From the NCBI RefSeq assembly GCF_002104995.1, contig NW_024468263.1:186001-250000 (forward strand): a stretch of DNA of 64,000 bases. Reading direction: 5' to 3'. Of this stretch, positions 34,001 to 43,962 are shown piece after piece. Under the pieces are notes generated by a model that worked only from the letters and a program-made list of their open reading frames with translations, was not told the origin of the DNA and searched no databases. Both the position numbers and the translations under genes were made by a program. How positions within the stretch are numbered: the first letter of the stretch is position 1; every line of letters starts with the position of its first letter. Origin of the DNA: Linderina pennispora. Its lineage: Eukaryota; Kickxellomycota; Kickxellomycetes; Kickxellales; Kickxellaceae.

Positions 34001-34665
34001 AGGACACATGGCCGGAAGCCACAGAGGACCCCACCAGAGACAGACGAGACGAGGTGATGTTTATGCGCCGAATCACAGAGGAACTTGCGAACTCAGATGT
34101 CGAGGACCTGGTCTATCCAAAGCTCGAAGCCGGTGGTCGTGTTTCGTTCGATACTGACGGGGGCCGATTTGAGGATAACACAAGAAATGCACTGGGCCCG
34201 CTTTACTCTCTGTGCAAGCCAGACAACACAGCAATACCGTTCCGCGCCCATAAGCGCCTAGCTATGTCACCGATCGGCGAACCACTGGAAACTGTCGAGT
34301 CTGTCCACGAGCTTATCGTTGTACTAGGCGATGCGCTGCGCTGCCACTCCGAGGTGCTGCGGCGGTGCAACATCCTCCACCGCGACATCTCAAACAACAA
34401 TATCCTTGTCGTGCGTGAGGAAGGCAAACAACCTCGCGGACTACTGATAGATTTCGACTGCGCAGTGGATGTAAGTGAGCGTCAGGCGCCGAATTCAGAG
34501 AATGTGGGGACATTCCCCTACAGGAGCATCAGCAACATATCGGATACAGATGTGGAACAGACAGAGTTGGACGACTGGGAGTCGGTACTCTACCTACTGT
34601 GTCTCTGCGCAACAGTCGGTGTCAGAGAAGATTATGAACAAATACTCATAGATGCAAAGGGTTGA
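31027..34665 (+). CDS. FunK1-type protein kinase with triplicated N-terminal exons
   Basis: Seven exons (31027-31309, 31390-31593, 31673-31828, 31905-32108, 32188-32340, 32421-32624, 32705-34665) with 76-80-nt introns give 1054 residues. All internal junctions are phase 1. Exons 2, 4 and 6 are each 204 nt and homologous; exon 3, exon 5 and the end of exon 1 are likewise related. They encode basic, nuclear-signal-rich text (RKRQATRKRVADRR) and acidic KRK..DDDDS..SPxKK segments. Exon 7 carries a disordered acidic region, the FunK1 N-lobe, then HRDISNNNILVV and LIDFD (DFD in place of DFG, as is usual in the family), and GTFPYRSISN...LDDWESVLYLLCL. The frame stops at ILIDAKG, earlier than copy 1; homologous C-terminal text continues out of frame. 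Function unknown; kinase activity plausible but the C-lobe is cut short. Confidence 0.75.
31390..32704 (+). repeat. Tandem exon-intron triplication, about 515-bp unit
   Basis: Units start at 31390, 31905 and 32421 (515 and 516 bp apart). Each begins with a 204-nt exon; the first two continue with a 79-nt intron, a 153-156-nt exon and a 76-80-nt intron. Introns 2 and 4 are visibly alike (both follow ACTGGAG|GTAAG and end before TCGTAC). Third unit is more diverged. The end of exon 1 (KRKFTDDDDS..SPAKK) belongs to the same repeat. Confidence 0.8.
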
Positions 34666-35025
34666 GAATTAGGAAATGGTACACTGGAGATACTGACGAT
34701 GCTGCGTGTTCAAAAGATGGTGCAATGTTCTTGCATCGAGGTATTTGAGGATAAAATCGTTCGCAGCTTCAACCAAGCCCAGCCCGATACCGAATATTTA
34801 CAAAGGTCTTGCAAGAGGACTGTACATGGGTTGTTCAGTAATCGGGCTCTAAAAAATCCTCGGTATTGGGGGACGTTAACGCGAAGTATTGGAAGAATGT
34901 CCGAACCAAGTATCCCTTCCAAGGAGCGGGTGAAGATAAAGAATAGTGTTGCTGATACCCTGCTGACGACGATGAGTGCTGCCCATTTAAAATCAGCTAG
35001 TATCCTTTCCGCATCTATGAAATAA
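34666..35025 (+). pseudogene. Detached C-terminal remnant of the FunK1 kinase
   Basis: After the stop at 34665, kinase C-lobe homology continues in broken frames: IRKWYTGDTDDAACSKDGAMF in one frame, then EVFEDKIVRSFNQAQPDTEYLQR in the next, matching the tail of copy 1. At least two frame changes and a stop separate these from the main frame, so the C-lobe has been lost by small indels. Confidence 0.6.
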
Positions 35026-35522
35026 ATGTTTTATTACCGTCACTTGTCGACGCTGTCTGCTACAATGCGTGTCTGTTGCTTAAAGGGCTGTAGCCGTTAG
35101 GTGCAGCGGGCCACATGATGACGAGCACCTGGCGCATATGGAAGCAATATAGTTTTATGACTAAATTTGCTTTGTATTCTGGGGAAATCTCCGCCATAAC
35201 GGCACCACATTTGCCTGGGGGTATACTCGCCGATCGCCCCAGCCTGGAAGCTGCAGAAGCCTTATCGATCTTTTGCCGTACTCTTGGCAAGCCCGTCACT
35301 CTCTGCCCCATGTTGCTTGGAGGGATTAGGTGCGCGGCTTGCGGGAGAGTTAGCCCGGGAATCGACCAGTCGATAAGGACACGGGTTTTTGGTCAATGCG
35401 GCTAGAGCATACCCAACAATGCCGCATGCCAAGGGAGTGTCGCGCTTCTACCAAAGCTGGACGTGACAACAGGTCGTGTGGCAACATCAATTTATTTAAA
35501 AACATCTGAGGACTGAGTTTGG
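35026..35522. other. Intergenic, no gene seen
   Basis: Separates the kinase remnant from the minus-strand gene below. Short frames only, no recognisable element. Confidence 0.4.
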
Positions 35523-36687
35523 TTAGGCGGAAGTGGTCAGCAAGCAGTGCATGGCCCTAGCCAGGCCGCCTTGGGTAATGTTGAAGATCCCTTCTTTCAC
35601 CAGGGCTTCAACAATCACTTGTTGCTGAGCCACGGTGCAGATGCTCGAAAAGATGTTGACCTCGGAGCAAACGTTTCCATACTTCATTTTGCGAAGCTTG
35701 AAGATGCTGTTGCAGTCGACGAAGCCGGCGACCTCATTCCTTTCTTTGATGATCGTGTCAATTGCAGCAGCACGCCTGAATGCAGCACGAGCCTTTTTCG
35801 TAAAGCCGTCCCAGCTATCAACAAAATTGACCTCATTGGACAAAAAGTACCTGAGCAGAGGAGGTGAATGTGAAAGCAAAAACGTGTGCTTGGCAGTGTT
35901 GTCCGCATGAGGGTCCTTCAAGCCTGAAGCAATAAACTCGTTGATGTAGCCATCCGGGCTGTGGGCAAACTTGACTAGGTCAAAATCTACACTAGGCTGG
36001 ATACTCTTCACGGTGTTCACAGCTGGTACGTTCGTGTACGGTAAAGCACATAGGGCAGCTTGGGCCTGTGACCCGTCCTTCTCAACCGGATACTCACCGT
36101 TCAAAACCGACGTGTACAGGGCGATAGCCTCGTCGAGGTATGGAACAACTTTCTCAGTCAGCGCAGCTACTGAGGCAATAGCCAAATGATGCTGAGATAT
36201 CTGCTCCTGCATGCGGTTGATGTTCTTCCGGCGTTAGCGGCGTTATCATTTGCACTGAAATGAGTTTACTGACCAGCTCGCCTTGTGCGAGACCCAGCTC
36301 GGTCTTGCAGGCACCGTCGAATGAGGCCCTCATTTCTTGCAGGAGCTCAAGGAAGCGGTTGGCGTGGCCAGAATGGACAGGCGCAACCAGGGCTGGCGGC
36401 TGAGGAGGGCTGACATGGACAATGTCGTCAACGTCATCGGCAATGTCGAGACGGTCATCGACGTGAAGAGGGGAGGGGGAAGAGAATACATCTGGGGAAA
36501 CACCACCATTTTCAATGACGAGTACCTGCACAAAAAGAACGAGTAGACAGTGGGAGGAAAGTTTGCTGTTTGTGCTGAACGCTGAGAAATGAAGGGCTGG
36601 TCTTCGGGCGAGATGTCTGTCGCTCTTTATAGTCTTTGCACGGTGTTTAGATGAAACGGCCCAGGTGCAGGAGAGGCTGGCGAACAT
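35523..36687 (-). CDS. Hypothetical two-exon protein, 5' end uncertain
   Basis: Exon 2 (36206-35523) joins in phase 0 to an upstream frame across a 67-nt intron (donor GTCAGT, acceptor GCATGCAG). The upstream frame can be read back to an ATG at 36687, but a TATAAAG element lies inside it near 36640, so the true start may be further in or on another exon. Visible protein: hydrophobic HCLLVLFVQVLV, then an acidic VDDRLDIADDVDDIV stretch, then a helical domain of about 250 residues (SVAALTEKVVPYLDEAIALY, PPLLRYFLSNEVNFVDSWDGF, TVAQQQVIVEALVKEG). No known motif. A secreted or vacuolar protein is possible if the hydrophobic part is a signal, but this is not settled. Confidence 0.5.
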
Positions 36688-37219
36688 GCCTTACCGGCGA
36701 TGCAAAAATAGCTGCTGTGCCAGAAAAATGATTCGGTTGAGATGTACTATGTACACTCCTACCTTCATTGTACAAGTAGACCAGCCTCTGAAGTTGGTGT
36801 ATCAACAGATATTGATATACGCTGTTCAATGGCATCTTGCACAAGCTGTATTCATCTAGGGAATCTGAACAAAAGCCCCACGTGCTGAGCACGATGATGA
36901 AGCTGATTTTCGGAGACGCTGACGAGTGACCCTCGCTGGCGCTTGTGATGAGGCCCTATACATTAGCCTCCATGATGGCATCAAGGACCATTGCTTCTGG
37001 TGCGCAACAACTGCACTGATGGGCATAGTAACTCTATCTACCATCAATATATGGCTAGATACACAGCGACCACAAATATGATTATGTTGAACTTGAGCAT
37101 CAGTATGTGTGAACACATGACTGCATACTTAGCATATTCAAGTGAATGTCGTGGGGGTTAAAAGAGACATGTCAATATAAAATAGCGAGAGAAAAAATGA
37201 GAAAATTTGTGTTTTGTGT
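36688..37219. other. Intergenic, no gene seen
   Basis: About 530 bases between the orphan gene and the YRA1 stop. AT-rich, stop-dense; contains the 3' UTR of YRA1. Nothing else recognised. Confidence 0.4.
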
Positions 37220-37990
37220 TTAGTTGGCGGCAGCAGCGGGCTTCTCGGTCTCCTTCATGTAGGTGTCGAGGTCGGCGTCAAGCGACTCCTTGGTAGCATC
37301 CGGGCGCTTCTCGCGGTCGCCACCACGACCGCCCTTGTGGCCGCCACGGCGACCCTTGCCTCCGTTTGCAGGACCGTTCTGCTGCTTCTGCCGTCCGGCG
37401 CCATTGGCTCTGCCACCGCTCCTCGGCGCCTTGCCGCCAGCCGGCGATCCCTGCATCACAGCGCCGGGCATCATGGTGGGCATCATCATCGGCACAGCCA
37501 TCGGGTTGTAGGCGACCTCAATCTTCATGGTGCGGCCGTCGAGCGTCACGCCATGGTAGCGCTCGACTGCCAGGGCCGCGTGCGCCGACGACCGGAAGAT
37601 GACCTCGCCGCTGCCCTTCGACCGGCCATTGGGGCCAAAATTCAGCGTGGCACGCTTGACTGGGCCAACCTGGGTGAACAGCTCGCGCAGGTCCGCCTCG
37701 GTCACGCCATAGTCCAGGTTGCCAACCAGGATCTTGCCGCCCTGGCTCTGCTGCTGGGTGTTGGCAGCGAGGAATGCAGCCTGGTTCATCATCATTGTCT
37801 GCGCCGCCAGTGTTTGTTGCTGCTGCTGCTGCTTCTGTCCGCGCTTCTGGACTCCGCCGTCGCGGCGGGCGTAGGGCGAGCTGCGGTTCGACTGATGGCC
37901 GCTGCTGTTGTTGCTGCGACGTCCACCGCCGTTGCGGCGGGGGGTCTCCGAGATGATCTCATCGAGCGACTTGTCGAGGTTGGCGGACAT
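37220..37990 (-). CDS. YRA1: mRNA export adaptor YRA1/ALYREF
   Basis: REF-family RNA-binding adaptor of 256 residues that recruits the export receptor to spliced mRNP. Start ATG 37990 (MSANLDKSLDEIISE), which is exactly the conserved N-terminal REF box that binds the TREX helicase. One RRM follows at about residues 83-160, with RNP2 ILVGNL and RNP1 region GSGEVIF. It is flanked by RGG/Asn-rich linkers with a polyglutamine stretch (about residues 48-60) and Met-rich linker (VPMMMPTMMPG), and the C-terminal REF box LDADLDTYM is present. In yeast YRA1 autoregulates through a long intron; here the gene is intronless within the coding region. Confidence 0.93.
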   Translation of the reverse strand: MSANLDKSLDEIISETPRRNGGGRRSNNSSGHQSNRSSPYARRDGGVQKRGQKQQQQQQTLAAQTMMMNQAAFLAANTQQQSQGGKILVGNLDYGVTEADLRELFTQVGPVKRATLNFGPNGRSKGSGEVIFRSSAHAALAVERYHGVTLDGRTMKIEVAYNPMAVPMMMPTMMPGAVMQGSPAGGKAPRSGGRANGAGRQKQQNGPANGGKGRRGGHKGGRGGDREKRPDATKESLDADLDTYMKETEKPAAAAN

Positions 37991-40296
37991 GGTCTGACGT
38001 GTTGATAGACGGTCTATGTTCCACACGAGGCAGAATCCGATGCATGTGTGAGTGGGAGAAATAATTCAGCGAAAAGAGCGAGGGAGTAAGATGACAGTGG
38101 TTAGAAGCATGTGTTAGCGTGAGCAACGCGAGAGAGCTGGAGATAGAGGAAGAAATCCGACAATAATTGCAAAACACGAGCGGTCCTTTCGAAATAAGCA
38201 CTTGCGAACGACAGTTGGGCACGGTGGCTCCGAGTAAACACGCGAATGAGCCAGAGGTGCCTAGTCGGCAGCAGACTGAAGGGGGCGATGAACGGGGGAT
38301 GCTCCTGTTGGCCCTGGTTTGCTCAGCAGGCGAAAGCGAGACAAGCTCCAGTCCGCGATCCACTCTGCGAAACCAGCCAAAGGGGCCGAGCCAAAACGCT
38401 CAGTGCTGCTACGTAGAGCAGGGGACAGGGTCAAGCCGAGGGCCTGCGTAGGCTCTACCAAGTAGCTCGCCACTAGGCACATTCTCGCTGCAACTACGCT
38501 TCAGAGCCTCCACTGGCGTCCGCATCCCCTTCGCCCCAATCGCGCCCCTCTGCAGCTGATCCGCGCCAGGAGTTTGTTTGCGTAACCGGCGAACTGCGGC
38601 CAGCAGAGCAAAGAAAAGCGCTAGCGCTCTCAAGAGCAGCCACACCGCCCACGCTTTCATTCTTCGCCATTTGCTGCCAGTTACGCTCGCACGTGTGCCC
38701 GCCAGCCCCCGCCTCAAAGCACGGCCACCACCGCTGTTTCCGACCGACCCAGAGGGAAGGGGCTATCTCCAGACAGGAGAACGCATCGTCCACCAGCCAC
38801 GAAACGAGTGAAAACGCGTGCGCGCAGGGCAAAATAAAGCGACAGGACAAAGATACCCAGGCTTTCACAAGCGTGAACAGCGGCTCGCTTGGACTCAAAG
38901 ACCACACATTGCGCTGTCTTGAAAGAATAAGGACAGAACACCGGGCGACAAGTACCTTAAAGCGAGCAGGAAAGAAGATAATTGAGAACGACAAGCAGAG
39001 ATTGTCGAATGGGCGCTGGTAGAATAAAAAAGAGTACAGAGAAATGGCTAGAGAAGAAAAATCAGGAGGCAGAGTGTTTCAGGCTCGCAAGAAAAAGTGG
39101 CACAACGGAGCTGGCCAACAGCACATCCAATCACGATCGGCGAGCGCAGATGCGACCGATTGCGGCTTGCGGAGCTTGGCACACTGGGCTTCAGAACCAC
39201 TGTCCATGCCATGGTTCGGATTCTATGGCTGCTGAGTATCAGTAAGCGCATCGTCTGAGCAATAGTGGACAAGATGAGCGGACTAATACGGTACTGCTTC
39301 ATTTATGAGTTGGAGGCTGCAAGCATGGTAATAATAAAGGCTAATGATGCCACATACCAGGCAGCGAGCATGCCAGATACTTGGAACAATTGTAGCAGGC
39401 ACATAGCCGCAATATAGTAGTGTCTCAACCGGTTCGAGTGCTGGCCATAGCACTGCCCACTGAACCTCAAAGATGTTCAATTGACAGCATCTTTGCGGCC
39501 AGAAAGCGACATGGTATTTGTACTCTTCAGGCTCAGCTTACACACAAGCCCTTAAACATGAACAGACTCGCAGCTGCACAATGCCTGCCCGAGTTAGTTA
39601 TTACGCGGATCATATCTTGTCTCCTGCAAATCTTGGCCAAATCTCCTCCTCGCTACATGATTGTCAGCAGTCTAGGGTATGCGAAATGCCCATCACTTCT
39701 GTCCCTTCTACAGGTGCCCCAGACCTGAAGGAACGTAGCCGCTAAGGAATTCTACAAGCATGCAAGTATATTCCTTGGCCTGAAATGAGACCTTTGTGCA
39801 ATCTGCCTCCAAATACTAATCATTGAACTGGCGGCCGAGGAAAGCGTTCTGCGCTTTGTTAAGCAGGTAACCGTCCGTGTCAGATTCGATTGTATCTTTA
39901 ATGGTCGGGCTGCTGACCCACTGCAACAAGCAATCAGTCAGCGTGCATCGCATGCAGAGTTGCCCCATCTGGAACACCACCACATCTTCGGTATTCAGAT
40001 GTTCTAGCTTGACTCAGTCCATTTTCCAAAGCTGCCGAATTCAATTGCCAACTGAGCAGTGATAAGATCCAGGTGATGCTAACCATAGCGAGCGGGTGTA
40101 GTTATTGCACATCCTGACAAGTCGAGTCCAGCAGACAAAGTCAGCTACTTATCAGGCACAACCCCCAAATAAGAAAAAAATCAGAGAACAAACCGGCATG
40201 AAAGCCTTGGGTACAGCGTAAACTGCTCGTCTTCCCTTATCGTTTGCCTTCTACTTCCTCACCACTCCCAGTTTTATTGTCCTTCTCATAGTAATT
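37991..40296. other. 2.3-kb upstream region of YRA1, no gene supported
   Basis: The first 170 bases are the YRA1 leader. From about 38,190 to 38,800 the DNA is GC-rich and open on several frames at once, which reflects composition rather than coding. I looked for RNase P, SRP, U6 and 5S RNA signatures and saw none, but an unusual non-coding RNA cannot be excluded. From 39.2 to 40.2 kb the DNA is AT-rich and stop-dense. Confidence 0.4.
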
Positions 40297-43051
40297 ATGG
40301 CGAGTTCTACGTATGGTTGCCCCAAGTGTGATGAAGTATTTACATCACCTGTACAGCGGTGGTTTCATCGCGAAGTTCACCGAAACGTGGTGTTCGCAAA
40401 GATCCTGGGCCAGGTGACACTTGAGTTCCCTAAAGTCGACGATAAACGAGCGCATTGCCGATGTGGAAAGTTGCATACAGCGACCAATCTCAGGTATCAC
40501 CACGCAAAAGCATGCCCGGAATGCATCGCCGAAGCCAGAGCGATTCTTGCAAAGCAGACGGGCAATGTAGAGTTGGAGGACCTGGTGATCGATGAGTCTC
40601 GTGATTTCGAGTTGCAAACCCCGGTGGCGATCCAATACGACGAAGAAGCGGTAAGTAGGATGTATTATGAATACACCAGGTGGAAATATGGTGACTGTAA
40701 TTACTAATTGCATTACGCAGGGATAGGCTTTGCAAACTGGCCCAGCATTGGACAACGTCGGATTTGTTATCCATCGCCCCACTGGGCTGCTTATTTGCCG
40801 CATGTGTCGGGCAGCAACAGTCAATAGAAGGCTTCGAGATCACATCACGATGTGCGCACAGCAGACTACATCTGAACGCAAACAAGGAGCCACTGTTGAG
40901 AGCATCCAGGCAGCATGCAGCTACCTAAAGACAGTTGGGTGCCTGATAGGCGACAAGATCACTGCTCAGAAATGGCTTGGGTCACTAAGGGGCAAGGTAT
41001 TTGCGCGGATTCCAATTCTGCCAGCGTTTCCAGCATACAAGTGCTCTGTCTGCGGGTTTATTGGCAAGACCGAGTCTGCATACAGCAGCCATTTCGCAAA
41101 GTTCCATAAGGGACCCGCACGTTCTCGAGCTTTTATCAAGGTCCTTGCGCAGCAGCCGTTCACAGCGTCACATTTTTGCACGATACTCGAGATCAGCGAC
41201 GCATCGGCAATGGCTGAAAACATAGACAATCGGTACAGATATTGCGATTGGTGAGCTTATTGAACCGCAAGGTGCTATTCTCCTGCCATCGCCACCAGCA
41301 GGGCTGGGAAGAAGACTTGGTACTGATCTCCTGGGCTGGAGCAGTATTGCTCGGAATTCGATGTTTATGGAACTGGCAGCGCGAATGTGCAATAGTGAGG
41401 ATACTTGGTAGAGTCTACTCAAGGAGCTCCTCATGCGTGCAGTTGACAGGGTACGTATGGATTATGTACCAGCTGCCAGAGACGACGCTGGGGTCTTGTT
41501 GGCTGGTCTCAAGGACTCGCATATGTCTGATTCTAGTAGAAGTGAGCTGCTTCCGTTGGCGTGCAGATGTACACCATTATACTTGTTTCATGTGGGAATC
41601 CAGCATACCGGTGGATGCTAGGTATGACAGAGGAGCAAGTCAACGCAGCATCCGCATTAAAGCAGTCCCTTGAGCATGGCACAGGCTCAGGTATGGCCGA
41701 TATTCAACATTGGAATGAGATGTGGTCGCTATTCAAGGATCTTAATGCTGCGTTGTGGATGTACGCGCTACCAGAGTACAGTGAGTCGTGGGCAGACCAC
41801 TTTGTGTACAGGGTCCTGGGTTTATTTTTGTGGAAGGAAGGCAATCTCCTAGAGCAGCCGTTCATTGCCGATAGTGTACAGGCGACAATACTCTGGACGC
41901 ATATTGCACTTCATTTAGTGCACCAGTCTGTAGTTGGCGACCTTGACTACCCGGATTCGCAAGGGCTCCTTAACCTGTTCCACTATTATCTACAGCCCGG
42001 ACGACAGACGCCGTATGGGGTTATATCTGGTGTTGCTTGTGTCCTGGTGTGGGCGGCTAGATGGGATGACACATGTAAGGGTATGTGGTGGGTGCAAGAC
42101 AGCGGGTACTCTGAGATGTGCTACCTGTCACAACACATTCGCCTTGCAGATATTTCCCGCGTCTACCGTTGCATCCTTGATTGCCTCGAGTTGAAACAAA
42201 ACCGGATCCTGAGCGGCATTGATTCAGACCAAGCATTCGGGTTTGACACCAACGATGCAGTGGGTTCGGACAGCAGTGGTAGCAGCACTCTGGCATCTAT
42301 TCTTGGATGTAGCGAAGCCGAAATTGAGAGACAGTCGCAGCTTCTCTTTTCATACAAGATCGAGCAGCAGGCATTTACTCAGCGTGGAATCGACACGCCC
42401 TATGCGTGGGACTACACACAGATGATGGCATGGCAGTCTGAGGTTGGCGAGCTTGTAGACTACCTGATAGTTGCTTTGTGTATGGTAAGCGGCGCTGCTA
42501 CAAGTACGACTGGTCTTGCCAGTATCCAGGTGCAGGACATATCTACTTATCCGCCCGGTGAGTTATCCGGCGACAACACACTGGTGATTCTAATGGGGCT
42601 AGAGAAAAAGGTACCGATGGCTCTGCCGCACCGGATAGCCAATGTGCTGTTGCATTACCTGATGTTTATTCGGCCGTGCGAGCAGGCGGTTGCCGGGGCA
42701 TTGGTTAGCAGCGAGGAGTCGAAAAGTTGGGTCACGCAGAGGCACCAGCAATATTTGCTGATTAAGCGAGGCATGCAAGTTGGCGAAGGCGATATTTCCG
42801 GCATTTTTGCGCGTGTGTGGAGTAACGAGAGCCGATTGAGACTCCCATTAGATGACTGCTGGCGTGTAGCTTGGTCGTTTGCTGTAGCGCTGCTGCACAA
42901 AGAGCTGTCGCTGGAGCGGGTCGCCCAAATCTGTGGCTCGCTGAGCGGCAAATTCCAAAATCCGGCACCTGAGAGGGCTGGATTTTATGAAGAGCTCTGT
43001 GTATCCAAGCTCTGGAACACACTTCTGGAGTCATATTCGGATCAAAGATGA
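40297..43051 (+). pseudogene. OrsD-like zinc-finger protein gene, damaged
   Basis: Exon 1 (40297-40650) encodes a C2H2 finger (CPKC...HREVH) and a CxC...H..KACPEC motif. A 76-nt intron (GTAAGT ... GATAG) leads to exon 2 from 40727, with CRMCRAATVNRRLRDHITMC and CSVCGFIGKTESAYSSHFAKFH, the paired finger pattern I associate with OrsD-type (DUF3505-like) fungal proteins. Near 41203 the frame needs one extra base skipped (TDIAIGELIEP follows), and a TAG interrupts EDTW-SLLKELLMRAVDR near 41410. A 110-nt intron from the strong donor GTACGT (41451) to GTGCAG (41560) would restore the last 497 residues (MYTIILVSCGNPAYRWML ... ending SYSDQR), which are open to 43051. Role unknown; such proteins are often in telomere-linked or mobile contexts. 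Confidence 0.55.
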
Positions 43052-43206
43052 ATCTATGAACTTGACATGCAACATCTGGGTATTGTGATAAAGGGCCATA
43101 ACAACACGATGTGTAAAAATAAAAACTTTTTCAGAACGTTGCGTTTCCTAGATCCACCACACCCCTGTAGACGTTAGATCCCCTATTAACAAAAAACTAC
43201 CACATA

Positions 43207-43896
43207 ATGGCTACATCACAGTCGCAGCAGCAACAGCAGCAGCAAACTGGGCAGCAACAGCTCGATGCAGCGTTCCCGGCGCCACCCGACTACTACCAGC
43301 ACTTCACCGACGCAAATCTCGCCAACCCGTCCGACAACGCCTATCTTGACCCGCCGCCGCCACTCACAAGCGGCGACTACTCGATGTTTGGTCGCACATA
43401 TAAAGTGCACGAGCAGCTGCCGACGCTCAGCGAGCAATCAGCTACGCAGCTGTACCCGGAGGGCGCGATTGACCGGGTGGTGGAGCTGCGCAAACTGAAC
43501 CATAGCGTGTTGTTTGAGTTCCTCGAAATGGTCGATATTTTGATCAAGGACCCGTCGCAGTTTGGCGAGCGGTCGGCTGGCGTGCACAACATTTTCGTCA
43601 ACATGCACCATCTGATTAACGAGTACCGCGGGCACCAGGCAATGGAGACACTGAAGGTCATGGTGGCAGGGCAGATTGAGAGGCGGCGGGAGGCGGCGGA
43701 GAGAGTCAGGGAGACGTGCGCCGAGTTGGAGGAGAAGATCCGGGGGCTGAAGGAAGAGGCGAGGAAGAAGGGCGTGGAGCTGGCGGCTGCTGGGGTGGAG
43801 GCGGAAGTGGATGGTGTGAAGGAGGAGCGGCCGGAGAGGGACGTGGAGATGAGCGGGCTGCGGAATCTGATTGACGCCATCAGCCAGATCCAGTGA
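43207..43896 (+). CDS. MED7: Mediator complex subunit 7
   Basis: A 229-residue subunit of the Mediator middle module, which links activators to RNA polymerase II. Start ATG 43207. It opens with a Gln-rich tract (QQQQQQQ, residues 8-20), then the family signature FPAPPDYYQHFT, the LYPEGAIDRVVELRKLNHSVLFEFLEMVDIL helix, the HNIFVNMHHLINEYRGHQAMETL helix, a long C-terminal coiled coil (residues 150-185), and an acidic tail. No introns. Its stop is 66 bp from the convergent CSM1/PCS1-like stop. Confidence 0.93.
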   Translation: MATSQSQQQQQQQTGQQQLDAAFPAPPDYYQHFTDANLANPSDNAYLDPPPPLTSGDYSMFGRTYKVHEQLPTLSEQSATQLYPEGAIDRVVELRKLNHSVLFEFLEMVDILIKDPSQFGERSAGVHNIFVNMHHLINEYRGHQAMETLKVMVAGQIERRREAAERVRETCAELEEKIRGLKEEARKKGVELAAAGVEAEVDGVKEERPERDVEMSGLRNLIDAISQIQ

Positions 43897-43962
43897 GAGC
43901 TTTTGGAAATGTAGGCTTCATTTAAACAAAAAAAAAAAAAACAAAATACGAGAGCTAGCTTG

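Noticed and set aside
38190-38800. GC-rich segment open on several frames on both strands
   Set aside because: No start, homology or RNA signature; open frames on both strands at once are a composition effect.
41242-41673. Alternative 143-codon frame in the OrsD-like gene
   Set aside because: Its composition (Trp/Cys/Arg-rich) is unlike the flanking protein, while the neighbouring frame continues the expected text.
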